DNA of 64,000 nt, taken from assembly GCA_964383365.1 (NCBI GenBank), contig CAYLHF010000017.1:1-64000 (forward strand), written 5' to 3'. This DNA comes from CAYLHF01 sp964383365. GTDB taxonomy: Bacteria > Bacteroidota > Rhodothermia > Rhodothermales > UBA10348. Within the stretch, counting starts at the first letter, position 1. Each line of letters starts with the position of its first letter. The position numbers and the translations under genes are program-made. Below the pieces are notes generated by a model that saw nothing but the letters and a program-made list of their open reading frames with translations, ran no database searches and was not told the DNA's origin. Shown in pieces: positions 34,301 through 42,017 of the stretch.

Positions 34301-36421
34301 TTTCTGTAAGTAGAGTGCCTTGTATACGTACAGATCTTTGAGCTGCTGGCGCGCGTCTTCGGTACCGCCTCCGGCATCGATCAGAGTCGAGAGATGCTGT
34401 CCAAAAGGCTCGAGAACGGGGAAGAGGAGGGTACCGTCTCCGGGAACGATGGAGTAATTGACCAGGAAATCGAAGAGATCATCGGGTTGCAGCGCCTGAT
34501 CTTCGTTGACCCGGTCCAATTTCAGCAGCTGGAGGAGCGTCTGCGTACCGCCGACGCCGGGTAGGGTCTTCGAGGCGGTCTTTCCCGGTGGTTCGTAAAA
34601 GATTTGTAACTCAAAATCAGTAGGTTGGATACCTCGATTGGGCAAACGGTAGATGTTTCGCATCTCCAGATACCACGCGGCCGGATTGAAATTGGACTCC
34701 GGTGCAGGCTGACGAAGTTGAACCGGCCGGACAAGTTTCAGGACCAGTTTATCTTCGTTTTGCCCACCATCGGATCCACCCGTGTCCGTCGAAAAATCGC
34801 CTACCTGAAAGGTGCGCCCGTTCGCGCGATAGCGATAGGCAACAGCCAGCGCTTCTGTCTCCTGGAGTCGCTGTCGCATGGTTACATACCCCAGCACCTC
34901 GTCCACGTCATAATCGCGACCTCGCTCGAGTCGTTTGAACTTACCGACCTGAAAGTCGGACGCACCCAGTCCTTTCGATTCCAGATACGATCCAGGGGCA
35001 GCACTTCCCCGCCTCAATTCCTGGTCGATTTCGCCTCCCGGGTTGTGGTCATACTGATCGAGTCCATCGTTCGGGAGTAACTGGTCGGTATAGCCAGAGG
35101 CCAGCTCCAACATCCGTTCTGATTCTCCCAGGTCTACCATGGCAACGACCTGTCGTACGTTCAACTCCTCCGGCTGAGTCGGTTCGAGTCTCCAGATTTC
35201 GAATTCTGTGATGCGCTCAAATCCGTTGGCCAATCGAATCGTCGGAGGGTCGCTCATGGCTTCTTCCCATCGATTCCTGAAGTAATACGAAAGAAAGAAA
35301 TGCGTTGCGTCAGAGTAATCCGTTGGTTTCAGATCAAACTCCGAGGCCTCAGATCCACCTTCAATATTCAGGCTGTTTGACTGACCCTCCTGCTGACTCG
35401 CCACCGTCGTGAGCGTGACACCGCCGAGTTTCAATTCGCTCTTTATCCCGAACAGGCTCTGGCCGCCTCGAATGAGTGTCGACGGGGTCTGAAGGAAGAC
35501 ATTACCGGCTTCGATCTTCTGGATGATCTCGTCTTCGTATCCCGTGTATTGGAGTTTGAGCTGATTTTGGTAGTCAAACTGATTCTTGGAATCGTATTGA
35601 ACATCGATCTGGAGTTTGTCTCCGATCGTTCCCTTGATCCCGAGTCGCAGATCCTGTTTGAAATTGGGATCCAATTGAGTGGGTGAACCCGTAATCGAAA
35701 CCTGTTGATCGCTTTTTCGGTAGTCAAAACCGGCCGTGATGTCGGCCTGACCGTTAACACTCAGGTCGACCGACGGCTTCCCAAAAATGGAGGTAAAGGC
35801 ACTCTGACGACCACCGGGTACGACAATATTGAATCCGAGACCTCCGCGGCGCCGTTGCGCAACCTCCCGCGCCCGCTGGACTACTATTTCGCGCCAGTTT
35901 TTGTCGAGATCACGGTCGAGTCTCGCCTTCTTGTAGTCGTCATAGGTAAGTCTGCGCGGAATTCGAATATCCGACTTTCCCACTTCCTCATGAGTCGTGT
36001 ACGTGGTACGGCTGGTGTCGTATTCGATTCGATACGTCCAGTATTGCCCGAATTCTGTCGAGAACGGACGAATCGCCCTGGGGAAGATTCTGGCGCTCCA
36101 ATCATCTCTCCTCAATCGGGGCATATAGCGCGATGCTCTACCGGTATCGGGAGGAGCAAGGGAGTCAGCGAGCAGCGAATCCGCCGCGAGTAGAACGCGG
36201 AGCGAATCCTTACTGATCGATACGGAATCGGTGTCGGCGCGAGCAAACGGAAAACTCTCGTACGTCCGATCAGCCAGGTGCGAATCCGTTCGCGCACTTC
36301 CTACGAGAACTACGGAAACACACAAAGCACCGACAAGGAGACTTAAAAGGAGTCTACCTGCGTACTGCCCTTCCGGGCGATCAGTATCGAGGAAATAAAT
36401 GTCTGTAGTTGAATCGGACAC
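28379..36421 (-). CDS. sprA: Cell-surface translocon protein SprA (type IX secretion / gliding)
   Basis: SprA is the giant outer-membrane beta-barrel through which type IX secretion substrates leave the cell in Bacteroidota. The 2680-aa product starts at GTG 36421. It has a signal-type hydrophobic stretch (about residues 22-41) after a charged N-terminus, then repeated amphipathic strands with many aromatic-ending segments to the C-terminus. LRLGIKGTIGDKLQIDVQYDSKNQFDYQNQLKLQYTG and GTSYIDDFEG match SprA hallmark regions. Residues about 2080-2185 form a long Lys/Glu-rich low-complexity insertion, probably a coiled coil, then an acidic linker. The length is in the upper range for the family. 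Other T9SS genes are not in the window. Confidence 0.93.
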   Translation of the reverse strand: MSDSTTDIYFLDTDRPEGQYAGRLLLSLLVGALCVSVVLVGSARTDSHLADRTYESFPFARADTDSVSISKDSLRVLLAADSLLADSLAPPDTGRASRYMPRLRRDDWSARIFPRAIRPFSTEFGQYWTYRIEYDTSRTTYTTHEEVGKSDIRIPRRLTYDDYKKARLDRDLDKNWREIVVQRAREVAQRRRGGLGFNIVVPGGRQSAFTSIFGKPSVDLSVNGQADITAGFDYRKSDQQVSITGSPTQLDPNFKQDLRLGIKGTIGDKLQIDVQYDSKNQFDYQNQLKLQYTGYEDEIIQKIEAGNVFLQTPSTLIRGGQSLFGIKSELKLGGVTLTTVASQQEGQSNSLNIEGGSEASEFDLKPTDYSDATHFFLSYYFRNRWEEAMSDPPTIRLANGFERITEFEIWRLEPTQPEELNVRQVVAMVDLGESERMLELASGYTDQLLPNDGLDQYDHNPGGEIDQELRRGSAAPGSYLESKGLGASDFQVGKFKRLERGRDYDVDEVLGYVTMRQRLQETEALAVAYRYRANGRTFQVGDFSTDTGGSDGGQNEDKLVLKLVRPVQLRQPAPESNFNPAAWYLEMRNIYRLPNRGIQPTDFELQIFYEPPGKTASKTLPGVGGTQTLLQLLKLDRVNEDQALQPDDLFDFLVNYSIVPGDGTLLFPVLEPFGQHLSTLIDAGGGTEDARQQLKDLYVYKALYLQKKANARRDSQHDVFQIRGSSKGTVKSFYNLNAFAGLVQGSVRVTSGGTPLQEGTDFIVDYTGATVNIINPAFLTSGREIAIDYEQNSLFTLQKKTLLGLRLDYSPSERIAFGATMMKMNQKSPIDKFRIGEEPISNTIWGVDGNVKLQPRWLTQAIDAIPLLQTREPSQIALTGEFAQLRPNTVQTIAFDRTRSDLKKQGRDFATDELKGTSYIDDFEGFENTFSLMQPGTWGLSAPPDSIGIVDRLGIRPGSEADSLRTNWRSSFAWYRINANMLREIPTVAFSGESIKIFRIDEVFPNRDASGELDPSLETFDLFFDPAARGPYNYTRDLRGFLDDPQETWGGMTQRLPEGFTDFSLKNIDFVEFVFRPFAENAEQDAGRSAKLYVDLGSISEDVVPDEKLNNEDGLSMATIGESSVLTWGRTPNATQNSVVDVDDATQRTEDLGLDGLASYGGDYPPFATEQDHFADFLNSLDAGSGDPKYRAEMAKALADPSGDDYHYFANEQFYGNAELFPNTATFQQHFTHYFAGHELNAFETQNKLANNTSIRRGNSRFPDSEDRNLNSTVDTENSYFQYELPLSKSALDSLAAPDMVDDFVVGEITDRDGRGTGWFQVRIPVQRFTRQVGTIQDFSLIESMRIWTTGHKVPITMRFATLELVGSQWQKAPQVASERENAFETAAEDTKLTISSINNEENADTYIPPAGAVVSQTRLANGGIQNAREQALVLRVENLKPGRQRAIFKTQNQGLDLLKYSNLRMFAHLSGKTMDGVDISSLPPEVARGKVKLFVRLGANQTNDYYEYEQPLSPSSETSGSSDELWQTNVPFNEVIQDLNSMNIELSALNKLKVARDRLAFPTDSVFVNVIADTLRTPDAPDAETFAPPGTRLSIRGTPSLGRVNSIVIGIRNAADSTSTAFEDVLEDVTVWVNELRVAGYDETNGWAALFNADIKLADVARIKTNIRTQTDGFGSLASSLGDREQNNIDNWSVTSEFNADKLIPERYNWKIPLSVQIQSNTTTPRFSPTRGDVRLEELLSQIDERTDLEPAEKEAAKLEATQSAQTHSFTRSITGRIGKSNSRSRILRNTIDGIGLTYSHSNSESRSPTQLQNDSWRWSSTLSYRFASRKTRTLSPFWFLRSIPLLGGTLGSLQFNYMPKSFTSSATFTRNFSETRERPILAPGDTSTVPLSVRFPAREKHTFSHSRNFAFQYSPFVFLNLGFDLNTSQSLNAAGVDTLFSVVTPDTLLAGVSLAQAQDQGLLSEEQLANAFEQSALQVRSANNVISDFLSERGIARAEKSDQRFTASFRPRLNRIKALNWIQLQDISYQAIFNWQNGPIGRNTGANIRNQVSFRAGMSVRVQEFWRKFGFYKSIEKKQKKYESDRDRERKVRDAEKKRRKAAREAEKQEERMRKEAEEALKKKEEENAEDGKKEETASEDVKDKDDSVTNDPEVSGEQDDVEDAPEKEVEPPKNPGINDARGIGAAKEEESSSGGGFRLPFPNFGSLARQLILAATGIRDFTLSYDGTRGASSTNVGTPILNDDGTVSDVETHFSLIDAFNGHGASPAYRFGLDRTFDITDRLIDPSLQVADILNNGNKFQGRTTLNPSKSLSINLNWNLDFQQDKNFTFRPALDLDQNIIGIDTTLTQSGTNKSSVWAFGASYIDLFQAQLATYTEDLAASPEDDPERLGDENRDGRVVLTNESVTDDFRSNFVGGGNTLDSRNLLPFPKPSWTVNYTGLSKWPIIRALVKNLTLKHGYNADYSADYSTNTQFGDNDSLRTLDLGSRQIEFPVREFQTGNVRINERYSPLIGMDITWKGQFQTNLSWSRSNSFSLSTSNFEVSENRTNEFSLNMTWQKTGLRLPLFGGKKLNNRISFSLTLARATTRDQRLRLRRALQSAISDPDFVTADALTGDNISLVTAHVRTTIQPRIAYQFSNRVSADFTLKYEKFDSEDSRQPSATMIQGNFNIRVSIAN

Positions 36422-36734
36422 GGATTACAGGCAACAATCGGCTGACGGCCCTCAGGCCTGCCGAACTGAAATCATGAATAACAAACAAGGAGGGAAAATA
36501 GTAGCTGGAGTTGCCTATATGCGATGTGTCTATAAATACAACTATTGTGATGTGTGCTGACCGATGATGCCTGAGCCGCAAGAAATAACGGTCTCCATAC
36601 AAGAATCTATTTCTTTTGTTCTGTTTATTCTCACGTTTCCCTGCCAGAATCAAGGGGAGCATCGTGTGGGTGGAAGTCTGTCAATAGTACGCGTCAAATC
36701 GTACGTACACCCAAGAATCGGCCCGGGTAAATGG
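36422..36734. other. Intergenic region between sprA and the first saccharopine-dehydrogenase-like gene
   Basis: A 313-nt stretch without a credible gene. It should hold the sprA promoter and the 3' end of the upstream minus-strand transcript. It has no clear long inverted repeat, tRNA or riboswitch fold. One T-rich patch lies around 36605-36640 on the plus strand. An overlapping plus-strand frame at 36564-37010 is a shadow. Confidence 0.5.
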
Positions 36735-37889
36735 TCATGCCAAGTCCTCATCCCAGGTCTGTCGAATATCGAGTCCTGCGTTCACAAGTTTTCTTACAAA
36801 TTCATCCTTTGGCAATACCTGTTCCGGTGGCAGGAGGCCTCCGCCCGGGATCTTCTTTCGAGCGAGCATCACGGCTACCGTCGCAGCCGAGAGCGCCGTA
36901 CACGTTCTCATGGCCGTCATTTCCGTTTCTTCATTGTAGTGTTCTACCAACTCGAACGTGAGCTTCCTGGATGTGCCGTCGAGTTCACCACAGATTTCTA
37001 CACGGAGTAACACGACGTCTTTATATGAACCTCCGAGACGTTGCTTTAGCCGACGTACGAAAACGTCCCGATAGGTGAGGTGGGTTCTTATATCCAGATT
37101 TTTTTGCTCGCCGAATCCCAGGGCCAGAAGCAGGCGCATCTGTTCGGCGTGACCAGGCCATCGAATGGCCTTGTGGTCGAAGCGATCGAGTCCCAGCCCG
37201 AGCTCAGACCACTGGTCGGTGAGAGTGCTCGACGTTAGAAAAGCCTCCAGGTTCGGAAATGAGTCACCGAACGAGATGGGCTCGCATTCTTCGAGAGGCT
37301 CTTTCGGGACGAGCTTACCGTCTCTGGCTACGTACGCCCGGGTTGTGTAATCTGATACCAACTTTTCGGCAGACCAGGCGATACGAAAATTAAATGGTGG
37401 TTCCGGATGCAACGGGACGTTCCCAATGAGAATTTGGGCACTCTCTGCCCGGTCGAATTGCTCGATTCCATATAAACAGAGGATGTTCACGAGGCCGGGA
37501 TCGAGGCCACAGTTCGGGATGATCCAGAGGCCACGTGTTCTGGCGTCCCTGGCCAGATTCGGATCCGAAAAACCATCATCGTATCCGCCACCCAGGTCGC
37601 AGAAAGGGCTACCGATGGATATGCACGAGCGGGCAATATCCGGGTTGAGACTCGGGGTACTGGCCCCAATAACGCAGTCGCTTCCTGCGAGGATGGGGGT
37701 CAAGGAAGTGGCATCGCGGGCATCCATGTGGAAGAGTCTGAGTTTAGGACTGTCCACCCTTGACTCAATCGAGTTCAGACTTCTACGGTGTGCATCACAG
37801 ACCTGAACAATCGAGATATGATCTCTTTTTACCAGGTCGCAAGCTATGGCCGACCCCATGTGACCGGCTCCGATAATCGTGATCTTCAT
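36735..37889 (-). CDS. Saccharopine dehydrogenase family protein, paralogue 1
   Basis: A 384-aa NAD(P)-dependent enzyme of the saccharopine dehydrogenase/LYS9-like family. The nucleotide-binding loop IIGAGHMGSAIACDL opens the protein. The conserved middle is NCGLDPGLVNILCLYGIE, then RWPGHAEQMRLLLALGF and a C-terminal TAMRTCTALSAATVAVMLARKKIPGGGLLPPEQVL region. These are also found in the second copy at 46767-47903, although the two share only scattered residues. The substrate could be saccharopine or a related amino-acid adduct; no other lysine genes are here. It is divergent from pfkA. Confidence 0.85.
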   Translation of the reverse strand: MKITIIGAGHMGSAIACDLVKRDHISIVQVCDAHRRSLNSIESRVDSPKLRLFHMDARDATSLTPILAGSDCVIGASTPSLNPDIARSCISIGSPFCDLGGGYDDGFSDPNLARDARTRGLWIIPNCGLDPGLVNILCLYGIEQFDRAESAQILIGNVPLHPEPPFNFRIAWSAEKLVSDYTTRAYVARDGKLVPKEPLEECEPISFGDSFPNLEAFLTSSTLTDQWSELGLGLDRFDHKAIRWPGHAEQMRLLLALGFGEQKNLDIRTHLTYRDVFVRRLKQRLGGSYKDVVLLRVEICGELDGTSRKLTFELVEHYNEETEMTAMRTCTALSAATVAVMLARKKIPGGGLLPPEQVLPKDEFVRKLVNAGLDIRQTWDEDLA

Positions 37890-37947
37890 ACTCCGGACCA
37901 GACTTAGTTACAAATTAGGACGGATGTCTACTATTTTTAGTGAAATG

Positions 37948-37962
37948 AGACTGTATCAGTCT
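37948..37962. promoter_or_regulatory. Short palindrome in the divergent region upstream of pfkA
   Basis: AGACTG (37948-37953) and CAGTCT (37957-37962) pair around TAT in the 132-nt region between two divergent genes. It could be an operator for either gene. A TTGACA-like element lies just downstream at about 37988-37993 but no good -10 follows. Confidence 0.25.
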
Positions 37963-38021
37963 TCTCTGCGTAGAAGGTCGGTACTGTTTGACAACCTGAT
38001 ACCACCAGTAAATGTAAGATC

Positions 38022-39221
38022 ATGGGAAGAAAGAGAGGAACGATCGGGATCTTGACGGGCGGAGGGGACGTGCCGGGCCTGAATCCAGCCATTCGGGCAG
38101 TGACCATTCGAGCCATCCGGGAGGGGTATCGGGTTATCGGTATCCGGAGAGGATGGGCAGGTCTGGTCGATCTCGTCCCGGAGAAGGATGCGGAGAACGG
38201 TCACGCTTTCCAGGAGCTAACCGAGGAAGTGGTCAATCGGGCCGGGCGTACAGGAGGTACGTTTATCCACTCGTCACGAACGAGACCGAGCCATCTACCA
38301 AAGTCACAGGTTCCTCCGCATCTTGCAGACCGGTACACGGATGAAATCAATGACGTGACGCCAGACGTTCTCAAGTCAATTGAATTTCTTGGACTCAATT
38401 TTTTGATTCCCATCGGTGGAGACGATACGCTCAGCTACGCCCATCGTCTTCACGAAGAAGGGGTCAAGGTTGTGGCCATTCCGAAGACAATGGACAATGA
38501 CGTACCGGGTACAGACTACTGCATTGGCTTTGGTACCTGTGTTACCAGGACCATCGAGTTGACCCACACGCTCCGGACTTCCGCCGGATCACACGAGCGA
38601 TTCCTTGTCATCGAAGTTTTCGGAAGATACGCAGGCTATACCGCACTCCTTCCTACCATGGCCGGAGCTGCCGATCGATGTGTCATCCCAGAACATCATT
38701 TTGACCCGGAACACCTGACCGAACTACTCTCGCATGATCGTAGTCGAAATCCATCCAAATACGCCGTTGTACTGGTCTCCGAAGGGGCAAAAATGATTGG
38801 TCAGGAAGATCATCAGTTCAAGGGGCACGAGGCAGATCAATACGGACACAGAAAATTGGGCGGGATTGGTGATCGGGTAGCGGCAGATCTGAAACGACTG
38901 TCTCCGAAATACAATAATGGGAAGAGGGTAAATATCGTCAGTCAGAGACTCGGGTATCTGGTTCGATGTGGAGATCCGGATGCACTCGACTCCATCGTGC
39001 CGATGGCATTCGGGAATCTGGCTTTTGACCTCGTGCTGGCCAATAAATCGGGGCGACTCGTAAGTCTCCGGAGCGGGACATACGATAACGTACCGATAGA
39101 CGTTATTACCGGTACTAAAAAAGTGGTTGACGTGAGCAAGTATTACAATACGGACAGGCTTCGTCCGTATTACCATTCCTTCAATCGAAGACCGACGTTT
39201 ATCATGACAAGTGATATCTGA
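38022..39221 (+). CDS. Phosphofructokinase with PPi-type active-site residues (group III PFK)
   Basis: The 399-aa protein phosphorylates fructose-6-phosphate in glycolysis. It has GILTGGGDVPGLN at the N-terminus, GGDD (132-135), PKTMDND (154-160), GFGTCVTRT, and EVFGRYAGYTALLP. In ATP-dependent PFK the phosphate site reads GGDG and PGTIDND. Here Asp135 and Lys155 take those places, which in characterised enzymes goes with pyrophosphate as the phosphoryl donor. It is therefore probably a reversible PPi-PFK, although mixed use is possible. The gene stands alone on the plus strand and ends at a shared hairpin with the convergent ABC permease. Confidence 0.9.
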   Translation: MGRKRGTIGILTGGGDVPGLNPAIRAVTIRAIREGYRVIGIRRGWAGLVDLVPEKDAENGHAFQELTEEVVNRAGRTGGTFIHSSRTRPSHLPKSQVPPHLADRYTDEINDVTPDVLKSIEFLGLNFLIPIGGDDTLSYAHRLHEEGVKVVAIPKTMDNDVPGTDYCIGFGTCVTRTIELTHTLRTSAGSHERFLVIEVFGRYAGYTALLPTMAGAADRCVIPEHHFDPEHLTELLSHDRSRNPSKYAVVLVSEGAKMIGQEDHQFKGHEADQYGHRKLGGIGDRVAADLKRLSPKYNNGKRVNIVSQRLGYLVRCGDPDALDSIVPMAFGNLAFDLVLANKSGRLVSLRSGTYDNVPIDVITGTKKVVDVSKYYNTDRLRPYYHSFNRRPTFIMTSDI

Positions 39222-39263
39222 GTTGGGAGGCTGTCCGCAGGTGCGCACCGCGGCTTCAACTCA
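39219..39263. terminator. Shared hairpin enclosing both stop codons of convergent genes
   Basis: TGAGTTG (39219-39225) and CAACTCA (39257-39263) are a perfect inverted repeat. Inside them CCGC-A-GGTGC can pair with GCACC-GCGG. The outer arms contain the TGA of the plus-strand pfk gene and the TGA of the minus-strand permease. It is probably a bidirectional terminator, although no T-run follows. Confidence 0.5.
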
Positions 39264-40976
39264 GACCTGGAGTATCCCTCGTTCGTCCGGGACGAGTCTT
39301 CGGATAATGATCGTCGAGAGGGCGATCAGTATCATCAGAAAGACACTGTAGGCGGCAGCACCCCCGAAGTCATACAGACGGAGTTGTGAAAGGATTTCGA
39401 CGCTGATGGGTCTGTTCTGGAAGACATACAACATGATGGAGGATACAAATTCTCCAAGCGCCGCTACGAATGTCAGAAGAGATCCCGCAGCGATACCGGG
39501 TGCTATTGTCGGGAGTACCACCCGCCTGAGTGTATGAAAACGAGATGCCCCCAGATCCACGGACGCCTCGGTCAGTCGGTCGTCAAAGTTCTCGAGAGCG
39601 GCAACCGTAGATCGAAATACCAGAGGGATGTGTCTGATGAAATAAGCTAACGGCAGCATCCAGAAAGAACCCACCAACACACGTCCCAGTGTTAGCGTCG
39701 ACGGTTCGTTGAACGTTGCGATCAGATTGACAGCGATGACCGTGCCCGGGATCGCAAATGGGAGAATAGCCAGGCCACGAAGAAGGAATCGGCCCGGTAT
39801 ACTACCCTTGACGATGAAGAGGGCAGCGCTGACGCCGAACAGGATATTTCCGATTGTAGCTATGGTAGCCATTCTGATACTATTCCATACGGGTTCGAAA
39901 ACATCGGGTTGGACGACCAGGTCGACATAATTTCGCAGCGTAAAGTGCTCAGGGAAAACCTGATAGGTCCAACTTCCTTCCTGTACGAAGGAGATCAGGG
40001 CTACCGTTGCAATGGGGAGTAGCAGAAGGACAAGAGCGATCACTCCGCCAAACAGCATAATGGCCCGGCCTATGCCACTCGATATGGATGTGCGCCTAAC
40101 AGTCGCTCCTTTGGAGGCCCTTGCCTTTCCGGATCGATTCCGAATCTCAATCAGAATTAGAAAAAAGATGCAGATGGCTGTCAGAATCGTCGAAACTGTT
40201 GATGAATGGGCCATATTCCCATTCATTTTGTAATTATAAATCTGGAGTGTCAGAAAATTGTCGGAACCGGCAAACAGGAGCGGAGCCGTAAAGGATGCCA
40301 TCGATATCATAAAAACAAGCAACGATGCACTCACGATAGCTGGACGTAGATGGGGTAGAATGATCCGGCGAAAGGTATAGAACGTTCCAGCTCCAAGATC
40401 CTCGGACGCATCCATCAACGAGCCATCGAATTCGCTCAGGGCCGATGAACAAAAGAGATAGAAGAAGACGTACATCGAATAGACGTGGACCAGCAAAACC
40501 GCCCACAGACCACCGAATGAAAACGGTACTGTTTCCAGGTCGAAGAAGGATTGGATGGCGCGAGGTAATATTCCGCTCTCGCCGTAGAGAAACAGAAATG
40601 CAAGGACTCCTACGAGCGGAGGAAGCGCTAGCGGAAGGGCGACAATCCCGGAGAGGGCTTTCTTTAGTGGAAAGCTGTATCTGAAGAAAACATACGCCAG
40701 ACCGATTCCGACCATCGCAGATCCGACCACGGACCAGAAAGAAATCCAGACGGAATTCCAGAGTGCCCGGACGTTTGCCGACGCAAGTGAGGAAAATACT
40801 CGGCTCAGATTTTCCGGCCTGATGCCTTCGGCGATTACGGTCAGGCTCGGATACAGCACATATCCGCCGAGAATCAGAGCGATTCCCAGAAGCGCCATCC
40901 ATTCGGTCCGGCCTGAGAACCACAAAAACCGGGTATGGGAACGGGTTACAAGCCTATGAAGACGAAATTCGGGCAT
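39261..40976 (-). CDS. Two-domain ABC transporter permease (Fe3+/thiamine/spermidine type)
   Basis: A 571-aa inner-membrane permease with about 12 helices and two related halves, as in FbpB/SfuB or ThiP proteins. Each half has an EAA loop that docks to the ATPase: EASEDLGAG-type sequence (MDASEDLGAGTFYTFRRIILPHLRPAI) in the first half and EASVDLGASRFHTLRRVVLPTIAPGI in the second. The fused form is typical of ferric iron importers. No binding protein or ATPase gene adjoins it, so the substrate cannot be set. It starts 11 nt after recR, so it is probably read through from the dnaX-ybaB-recR unit. Confidence 0.88.
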   Translation of the reverse strand: MPEFRLHRLVTRSHTRFLWFSGRTEWMALLGIALILGGYVLYPSLTVIAEGIRPENLSRVFSSLASANVRALWNSVWISFWSVVGSAMVGIGLAYVFFRYSFPLKKALSGIVALPLALPPLVGVLAFLFLYGESGILPRAIQSFFDLETVPFSFGGLWAVLLVHVYSMYVFFYLFCSSALSEFDGSLMDASEDLGAGTFYTFRRIILPHLRPAIVSASLLVFMISMASFTAPLLFAGSDNFLTLQIYNYKMNGNMAHSSTVSTILTAICIFFLILIEIRNRSGKARASKGATVRRTSISSGIGRAIMLFGGVIALVLLLLPIATVALISFVQEGSWTYQVFPEHFTLRNYVDLVVQPDVFEPVWNSIRMATIATIGNILFGVSAALFIVKGSIPGRFLLRGLAILPFAIPGTVIAVNLIATFNEPSTLTLGRVLVGSFWMLPLAYFIRHIPLVFRSTVAALENFDDRLTEASVDLGASRFHTLRRVVLPTIAPGIAAGSLLTFVAALGEFVSSIMLYVFQNRPISVEILSQLRLYDFGGAAAYSVFLMILIALSTIIIRRLVPDERGILQV

Positions 40977-40987
40977 CGCTGCATCTC

Positions 40988-41611
40988 TTAGACATTCACC
41001 CGGCTTTCGATGGCTCGGGTCAATGTCGCCTCATCCGCAAATTCCAGATTACCTCCGATCGGAATACCCCGGGCAAGTCGGGAGATAGCCACATCAAAAG
41101 GTTTCAGAAGTTGGGTGATATAATAGGCAGTGGTATCTCCTTCGACATTGGGGTTCACAGCCAGTATGATCTCTCTGACGGGCGTCGGTTCGATGAGGGC
41201 ACTGGATTCGGGATCCAGTCTTTTGATCAGCTCTCTGATTCTCAGGTCGTCGGGTCCCACTCCGTCGAGTGGAGAAATGACCCCCCCCAGCACATGATAG
41301 ATCCCCTGGAAGCCATGCGTTTTTTCGATGGCCAGCACATCATTTGACTCTTCTACGACACAAATCACCCCGGCGTCTCTTTTCGGAGAACTGCAGATGG
41401 GACACGGATCGTTGTCCGTGACCGAGAAACACACAGAGCAGTCGACTACGTTGTCTTTTACGTCCAGAAGAGCACTGGACAGCCTGGCGACGTCATCCCT
41501 GGACATTTTCAGGATATACGATGCCAGACGCTGAGCGGTCTTTCTACCGATGGTGGGAAGCCTCGAAAACTGTTCAACGAGCGCTTCGACGGACTCGGAA
41601 GTGAATTGCAT
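40988..41611 (-). CDS. recR: Recombination mediator protein RecR
   Basis: RecR acts with RecO and RecF to load RecA at single-strand gaps. The 207-aa protein has the helix-hairpin-helix start LVEQFSRLPTIGRKTAQRLASYIL. A four-cysteine zinc finger follows (CSVCF and CPICSS, near residues 58-73). The Toprim domain has CVVEESNDVLAIEKTHGFQGIYHVLGGVISPLDGVGP, and the closing motif is SRLARGIPIGGNLEFADEATL. It is full length. It lies between ybaB and the ABC permease, in the common dnaX-ybaB-recR order. Confidence 0.97.
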   Translation of the reverse strand: MQFTSESVEALVEQFSRLPTIGRKTAQRLASYILKMSRDDVARLSSALLDVKDNVVDCSVCFSVTDNDPCPICSSPKRDAGVICVVEESNDVLAIEKTHGFQGIYHVLGGVISPLDGVGPDDLRIRELIKRLDPESSALIEPTPVREIILAVNPNVEGDTTAYYITQLLKPFDVAISRLARGIPIGGNLEFADEATLTRAIESRVNV

Positions 41612-41621
41612 GGGCGATGTG

Positions 41622-41960
41622 CTACAGTCCGAATTTACTCATGTCCATGCCAGGAGGTAGGAATCCGCCGGCTGCTTTGGACATTTCATCCTTCGCAACC
41701 TGAGCGGCTTCCTCCAGAGCCTTATTTACTCCGGCAATAATCAGATCCTCAAGCAATTCCACATCTTCACGGTCGACTACTTCTTTCTCGATCGAAATGG
41801 CCGTGACGCGCTGCTGGCCGTTGGCGGTCACCTTTACCATGCCACCGCCGGCTTCGGCGGTTACCGATTTGGCAGCAAGCGTGTCCTGCGTGGCACTCAT
41901 CGTCCGTTGCATGTCCATCATTTTGCTGACCATGTCAGCCATATTCAGTTTGTCAGGCAT
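41622..41960 (-). CDS. ybaB: Nucleoid-associated protein YbaB/EbfC
   Basis: A 112-aa small DNA-binding protein that forms a tweezer-like dimer. The sequence includes MADMVSKMMDMQRTMSATQDTLAAKSVTAEAGGGMVKVTANGQQRVTAISIE, then the acidic EDVELLEDLIIAGVNKALEEA, and ends MSKAAGGFLPPGMDMSKFGL. The pattern matches the family throughout. It is encoded 10 nt upstream of recR and 57 nt downstream of dnaX. Confidence 0.96.
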   Translation of the reverse strand: MPDKLNMADMVSKMMDMQRTMSATQDTLAAKSVTAEAGGGMVKVTANGQQRVTAISIEKEVVDREDVELLEDLIIAGVNKALEEAAQVAKDEMSKAAGGFLPPGMDMSKFGL

Positions 41961-42017
41961 AAGTATGTTTTTTTAAGCGGCGATTCGACTGGAGTGAGTC
42001 AAGAAGAGATCAGGCGA

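Noticed and set aside
37988..37993. TTGACA before pfkA as a sigma-70 promoter
   Set aside because: No acceptable -10 box lies 16-18 nt downstream.
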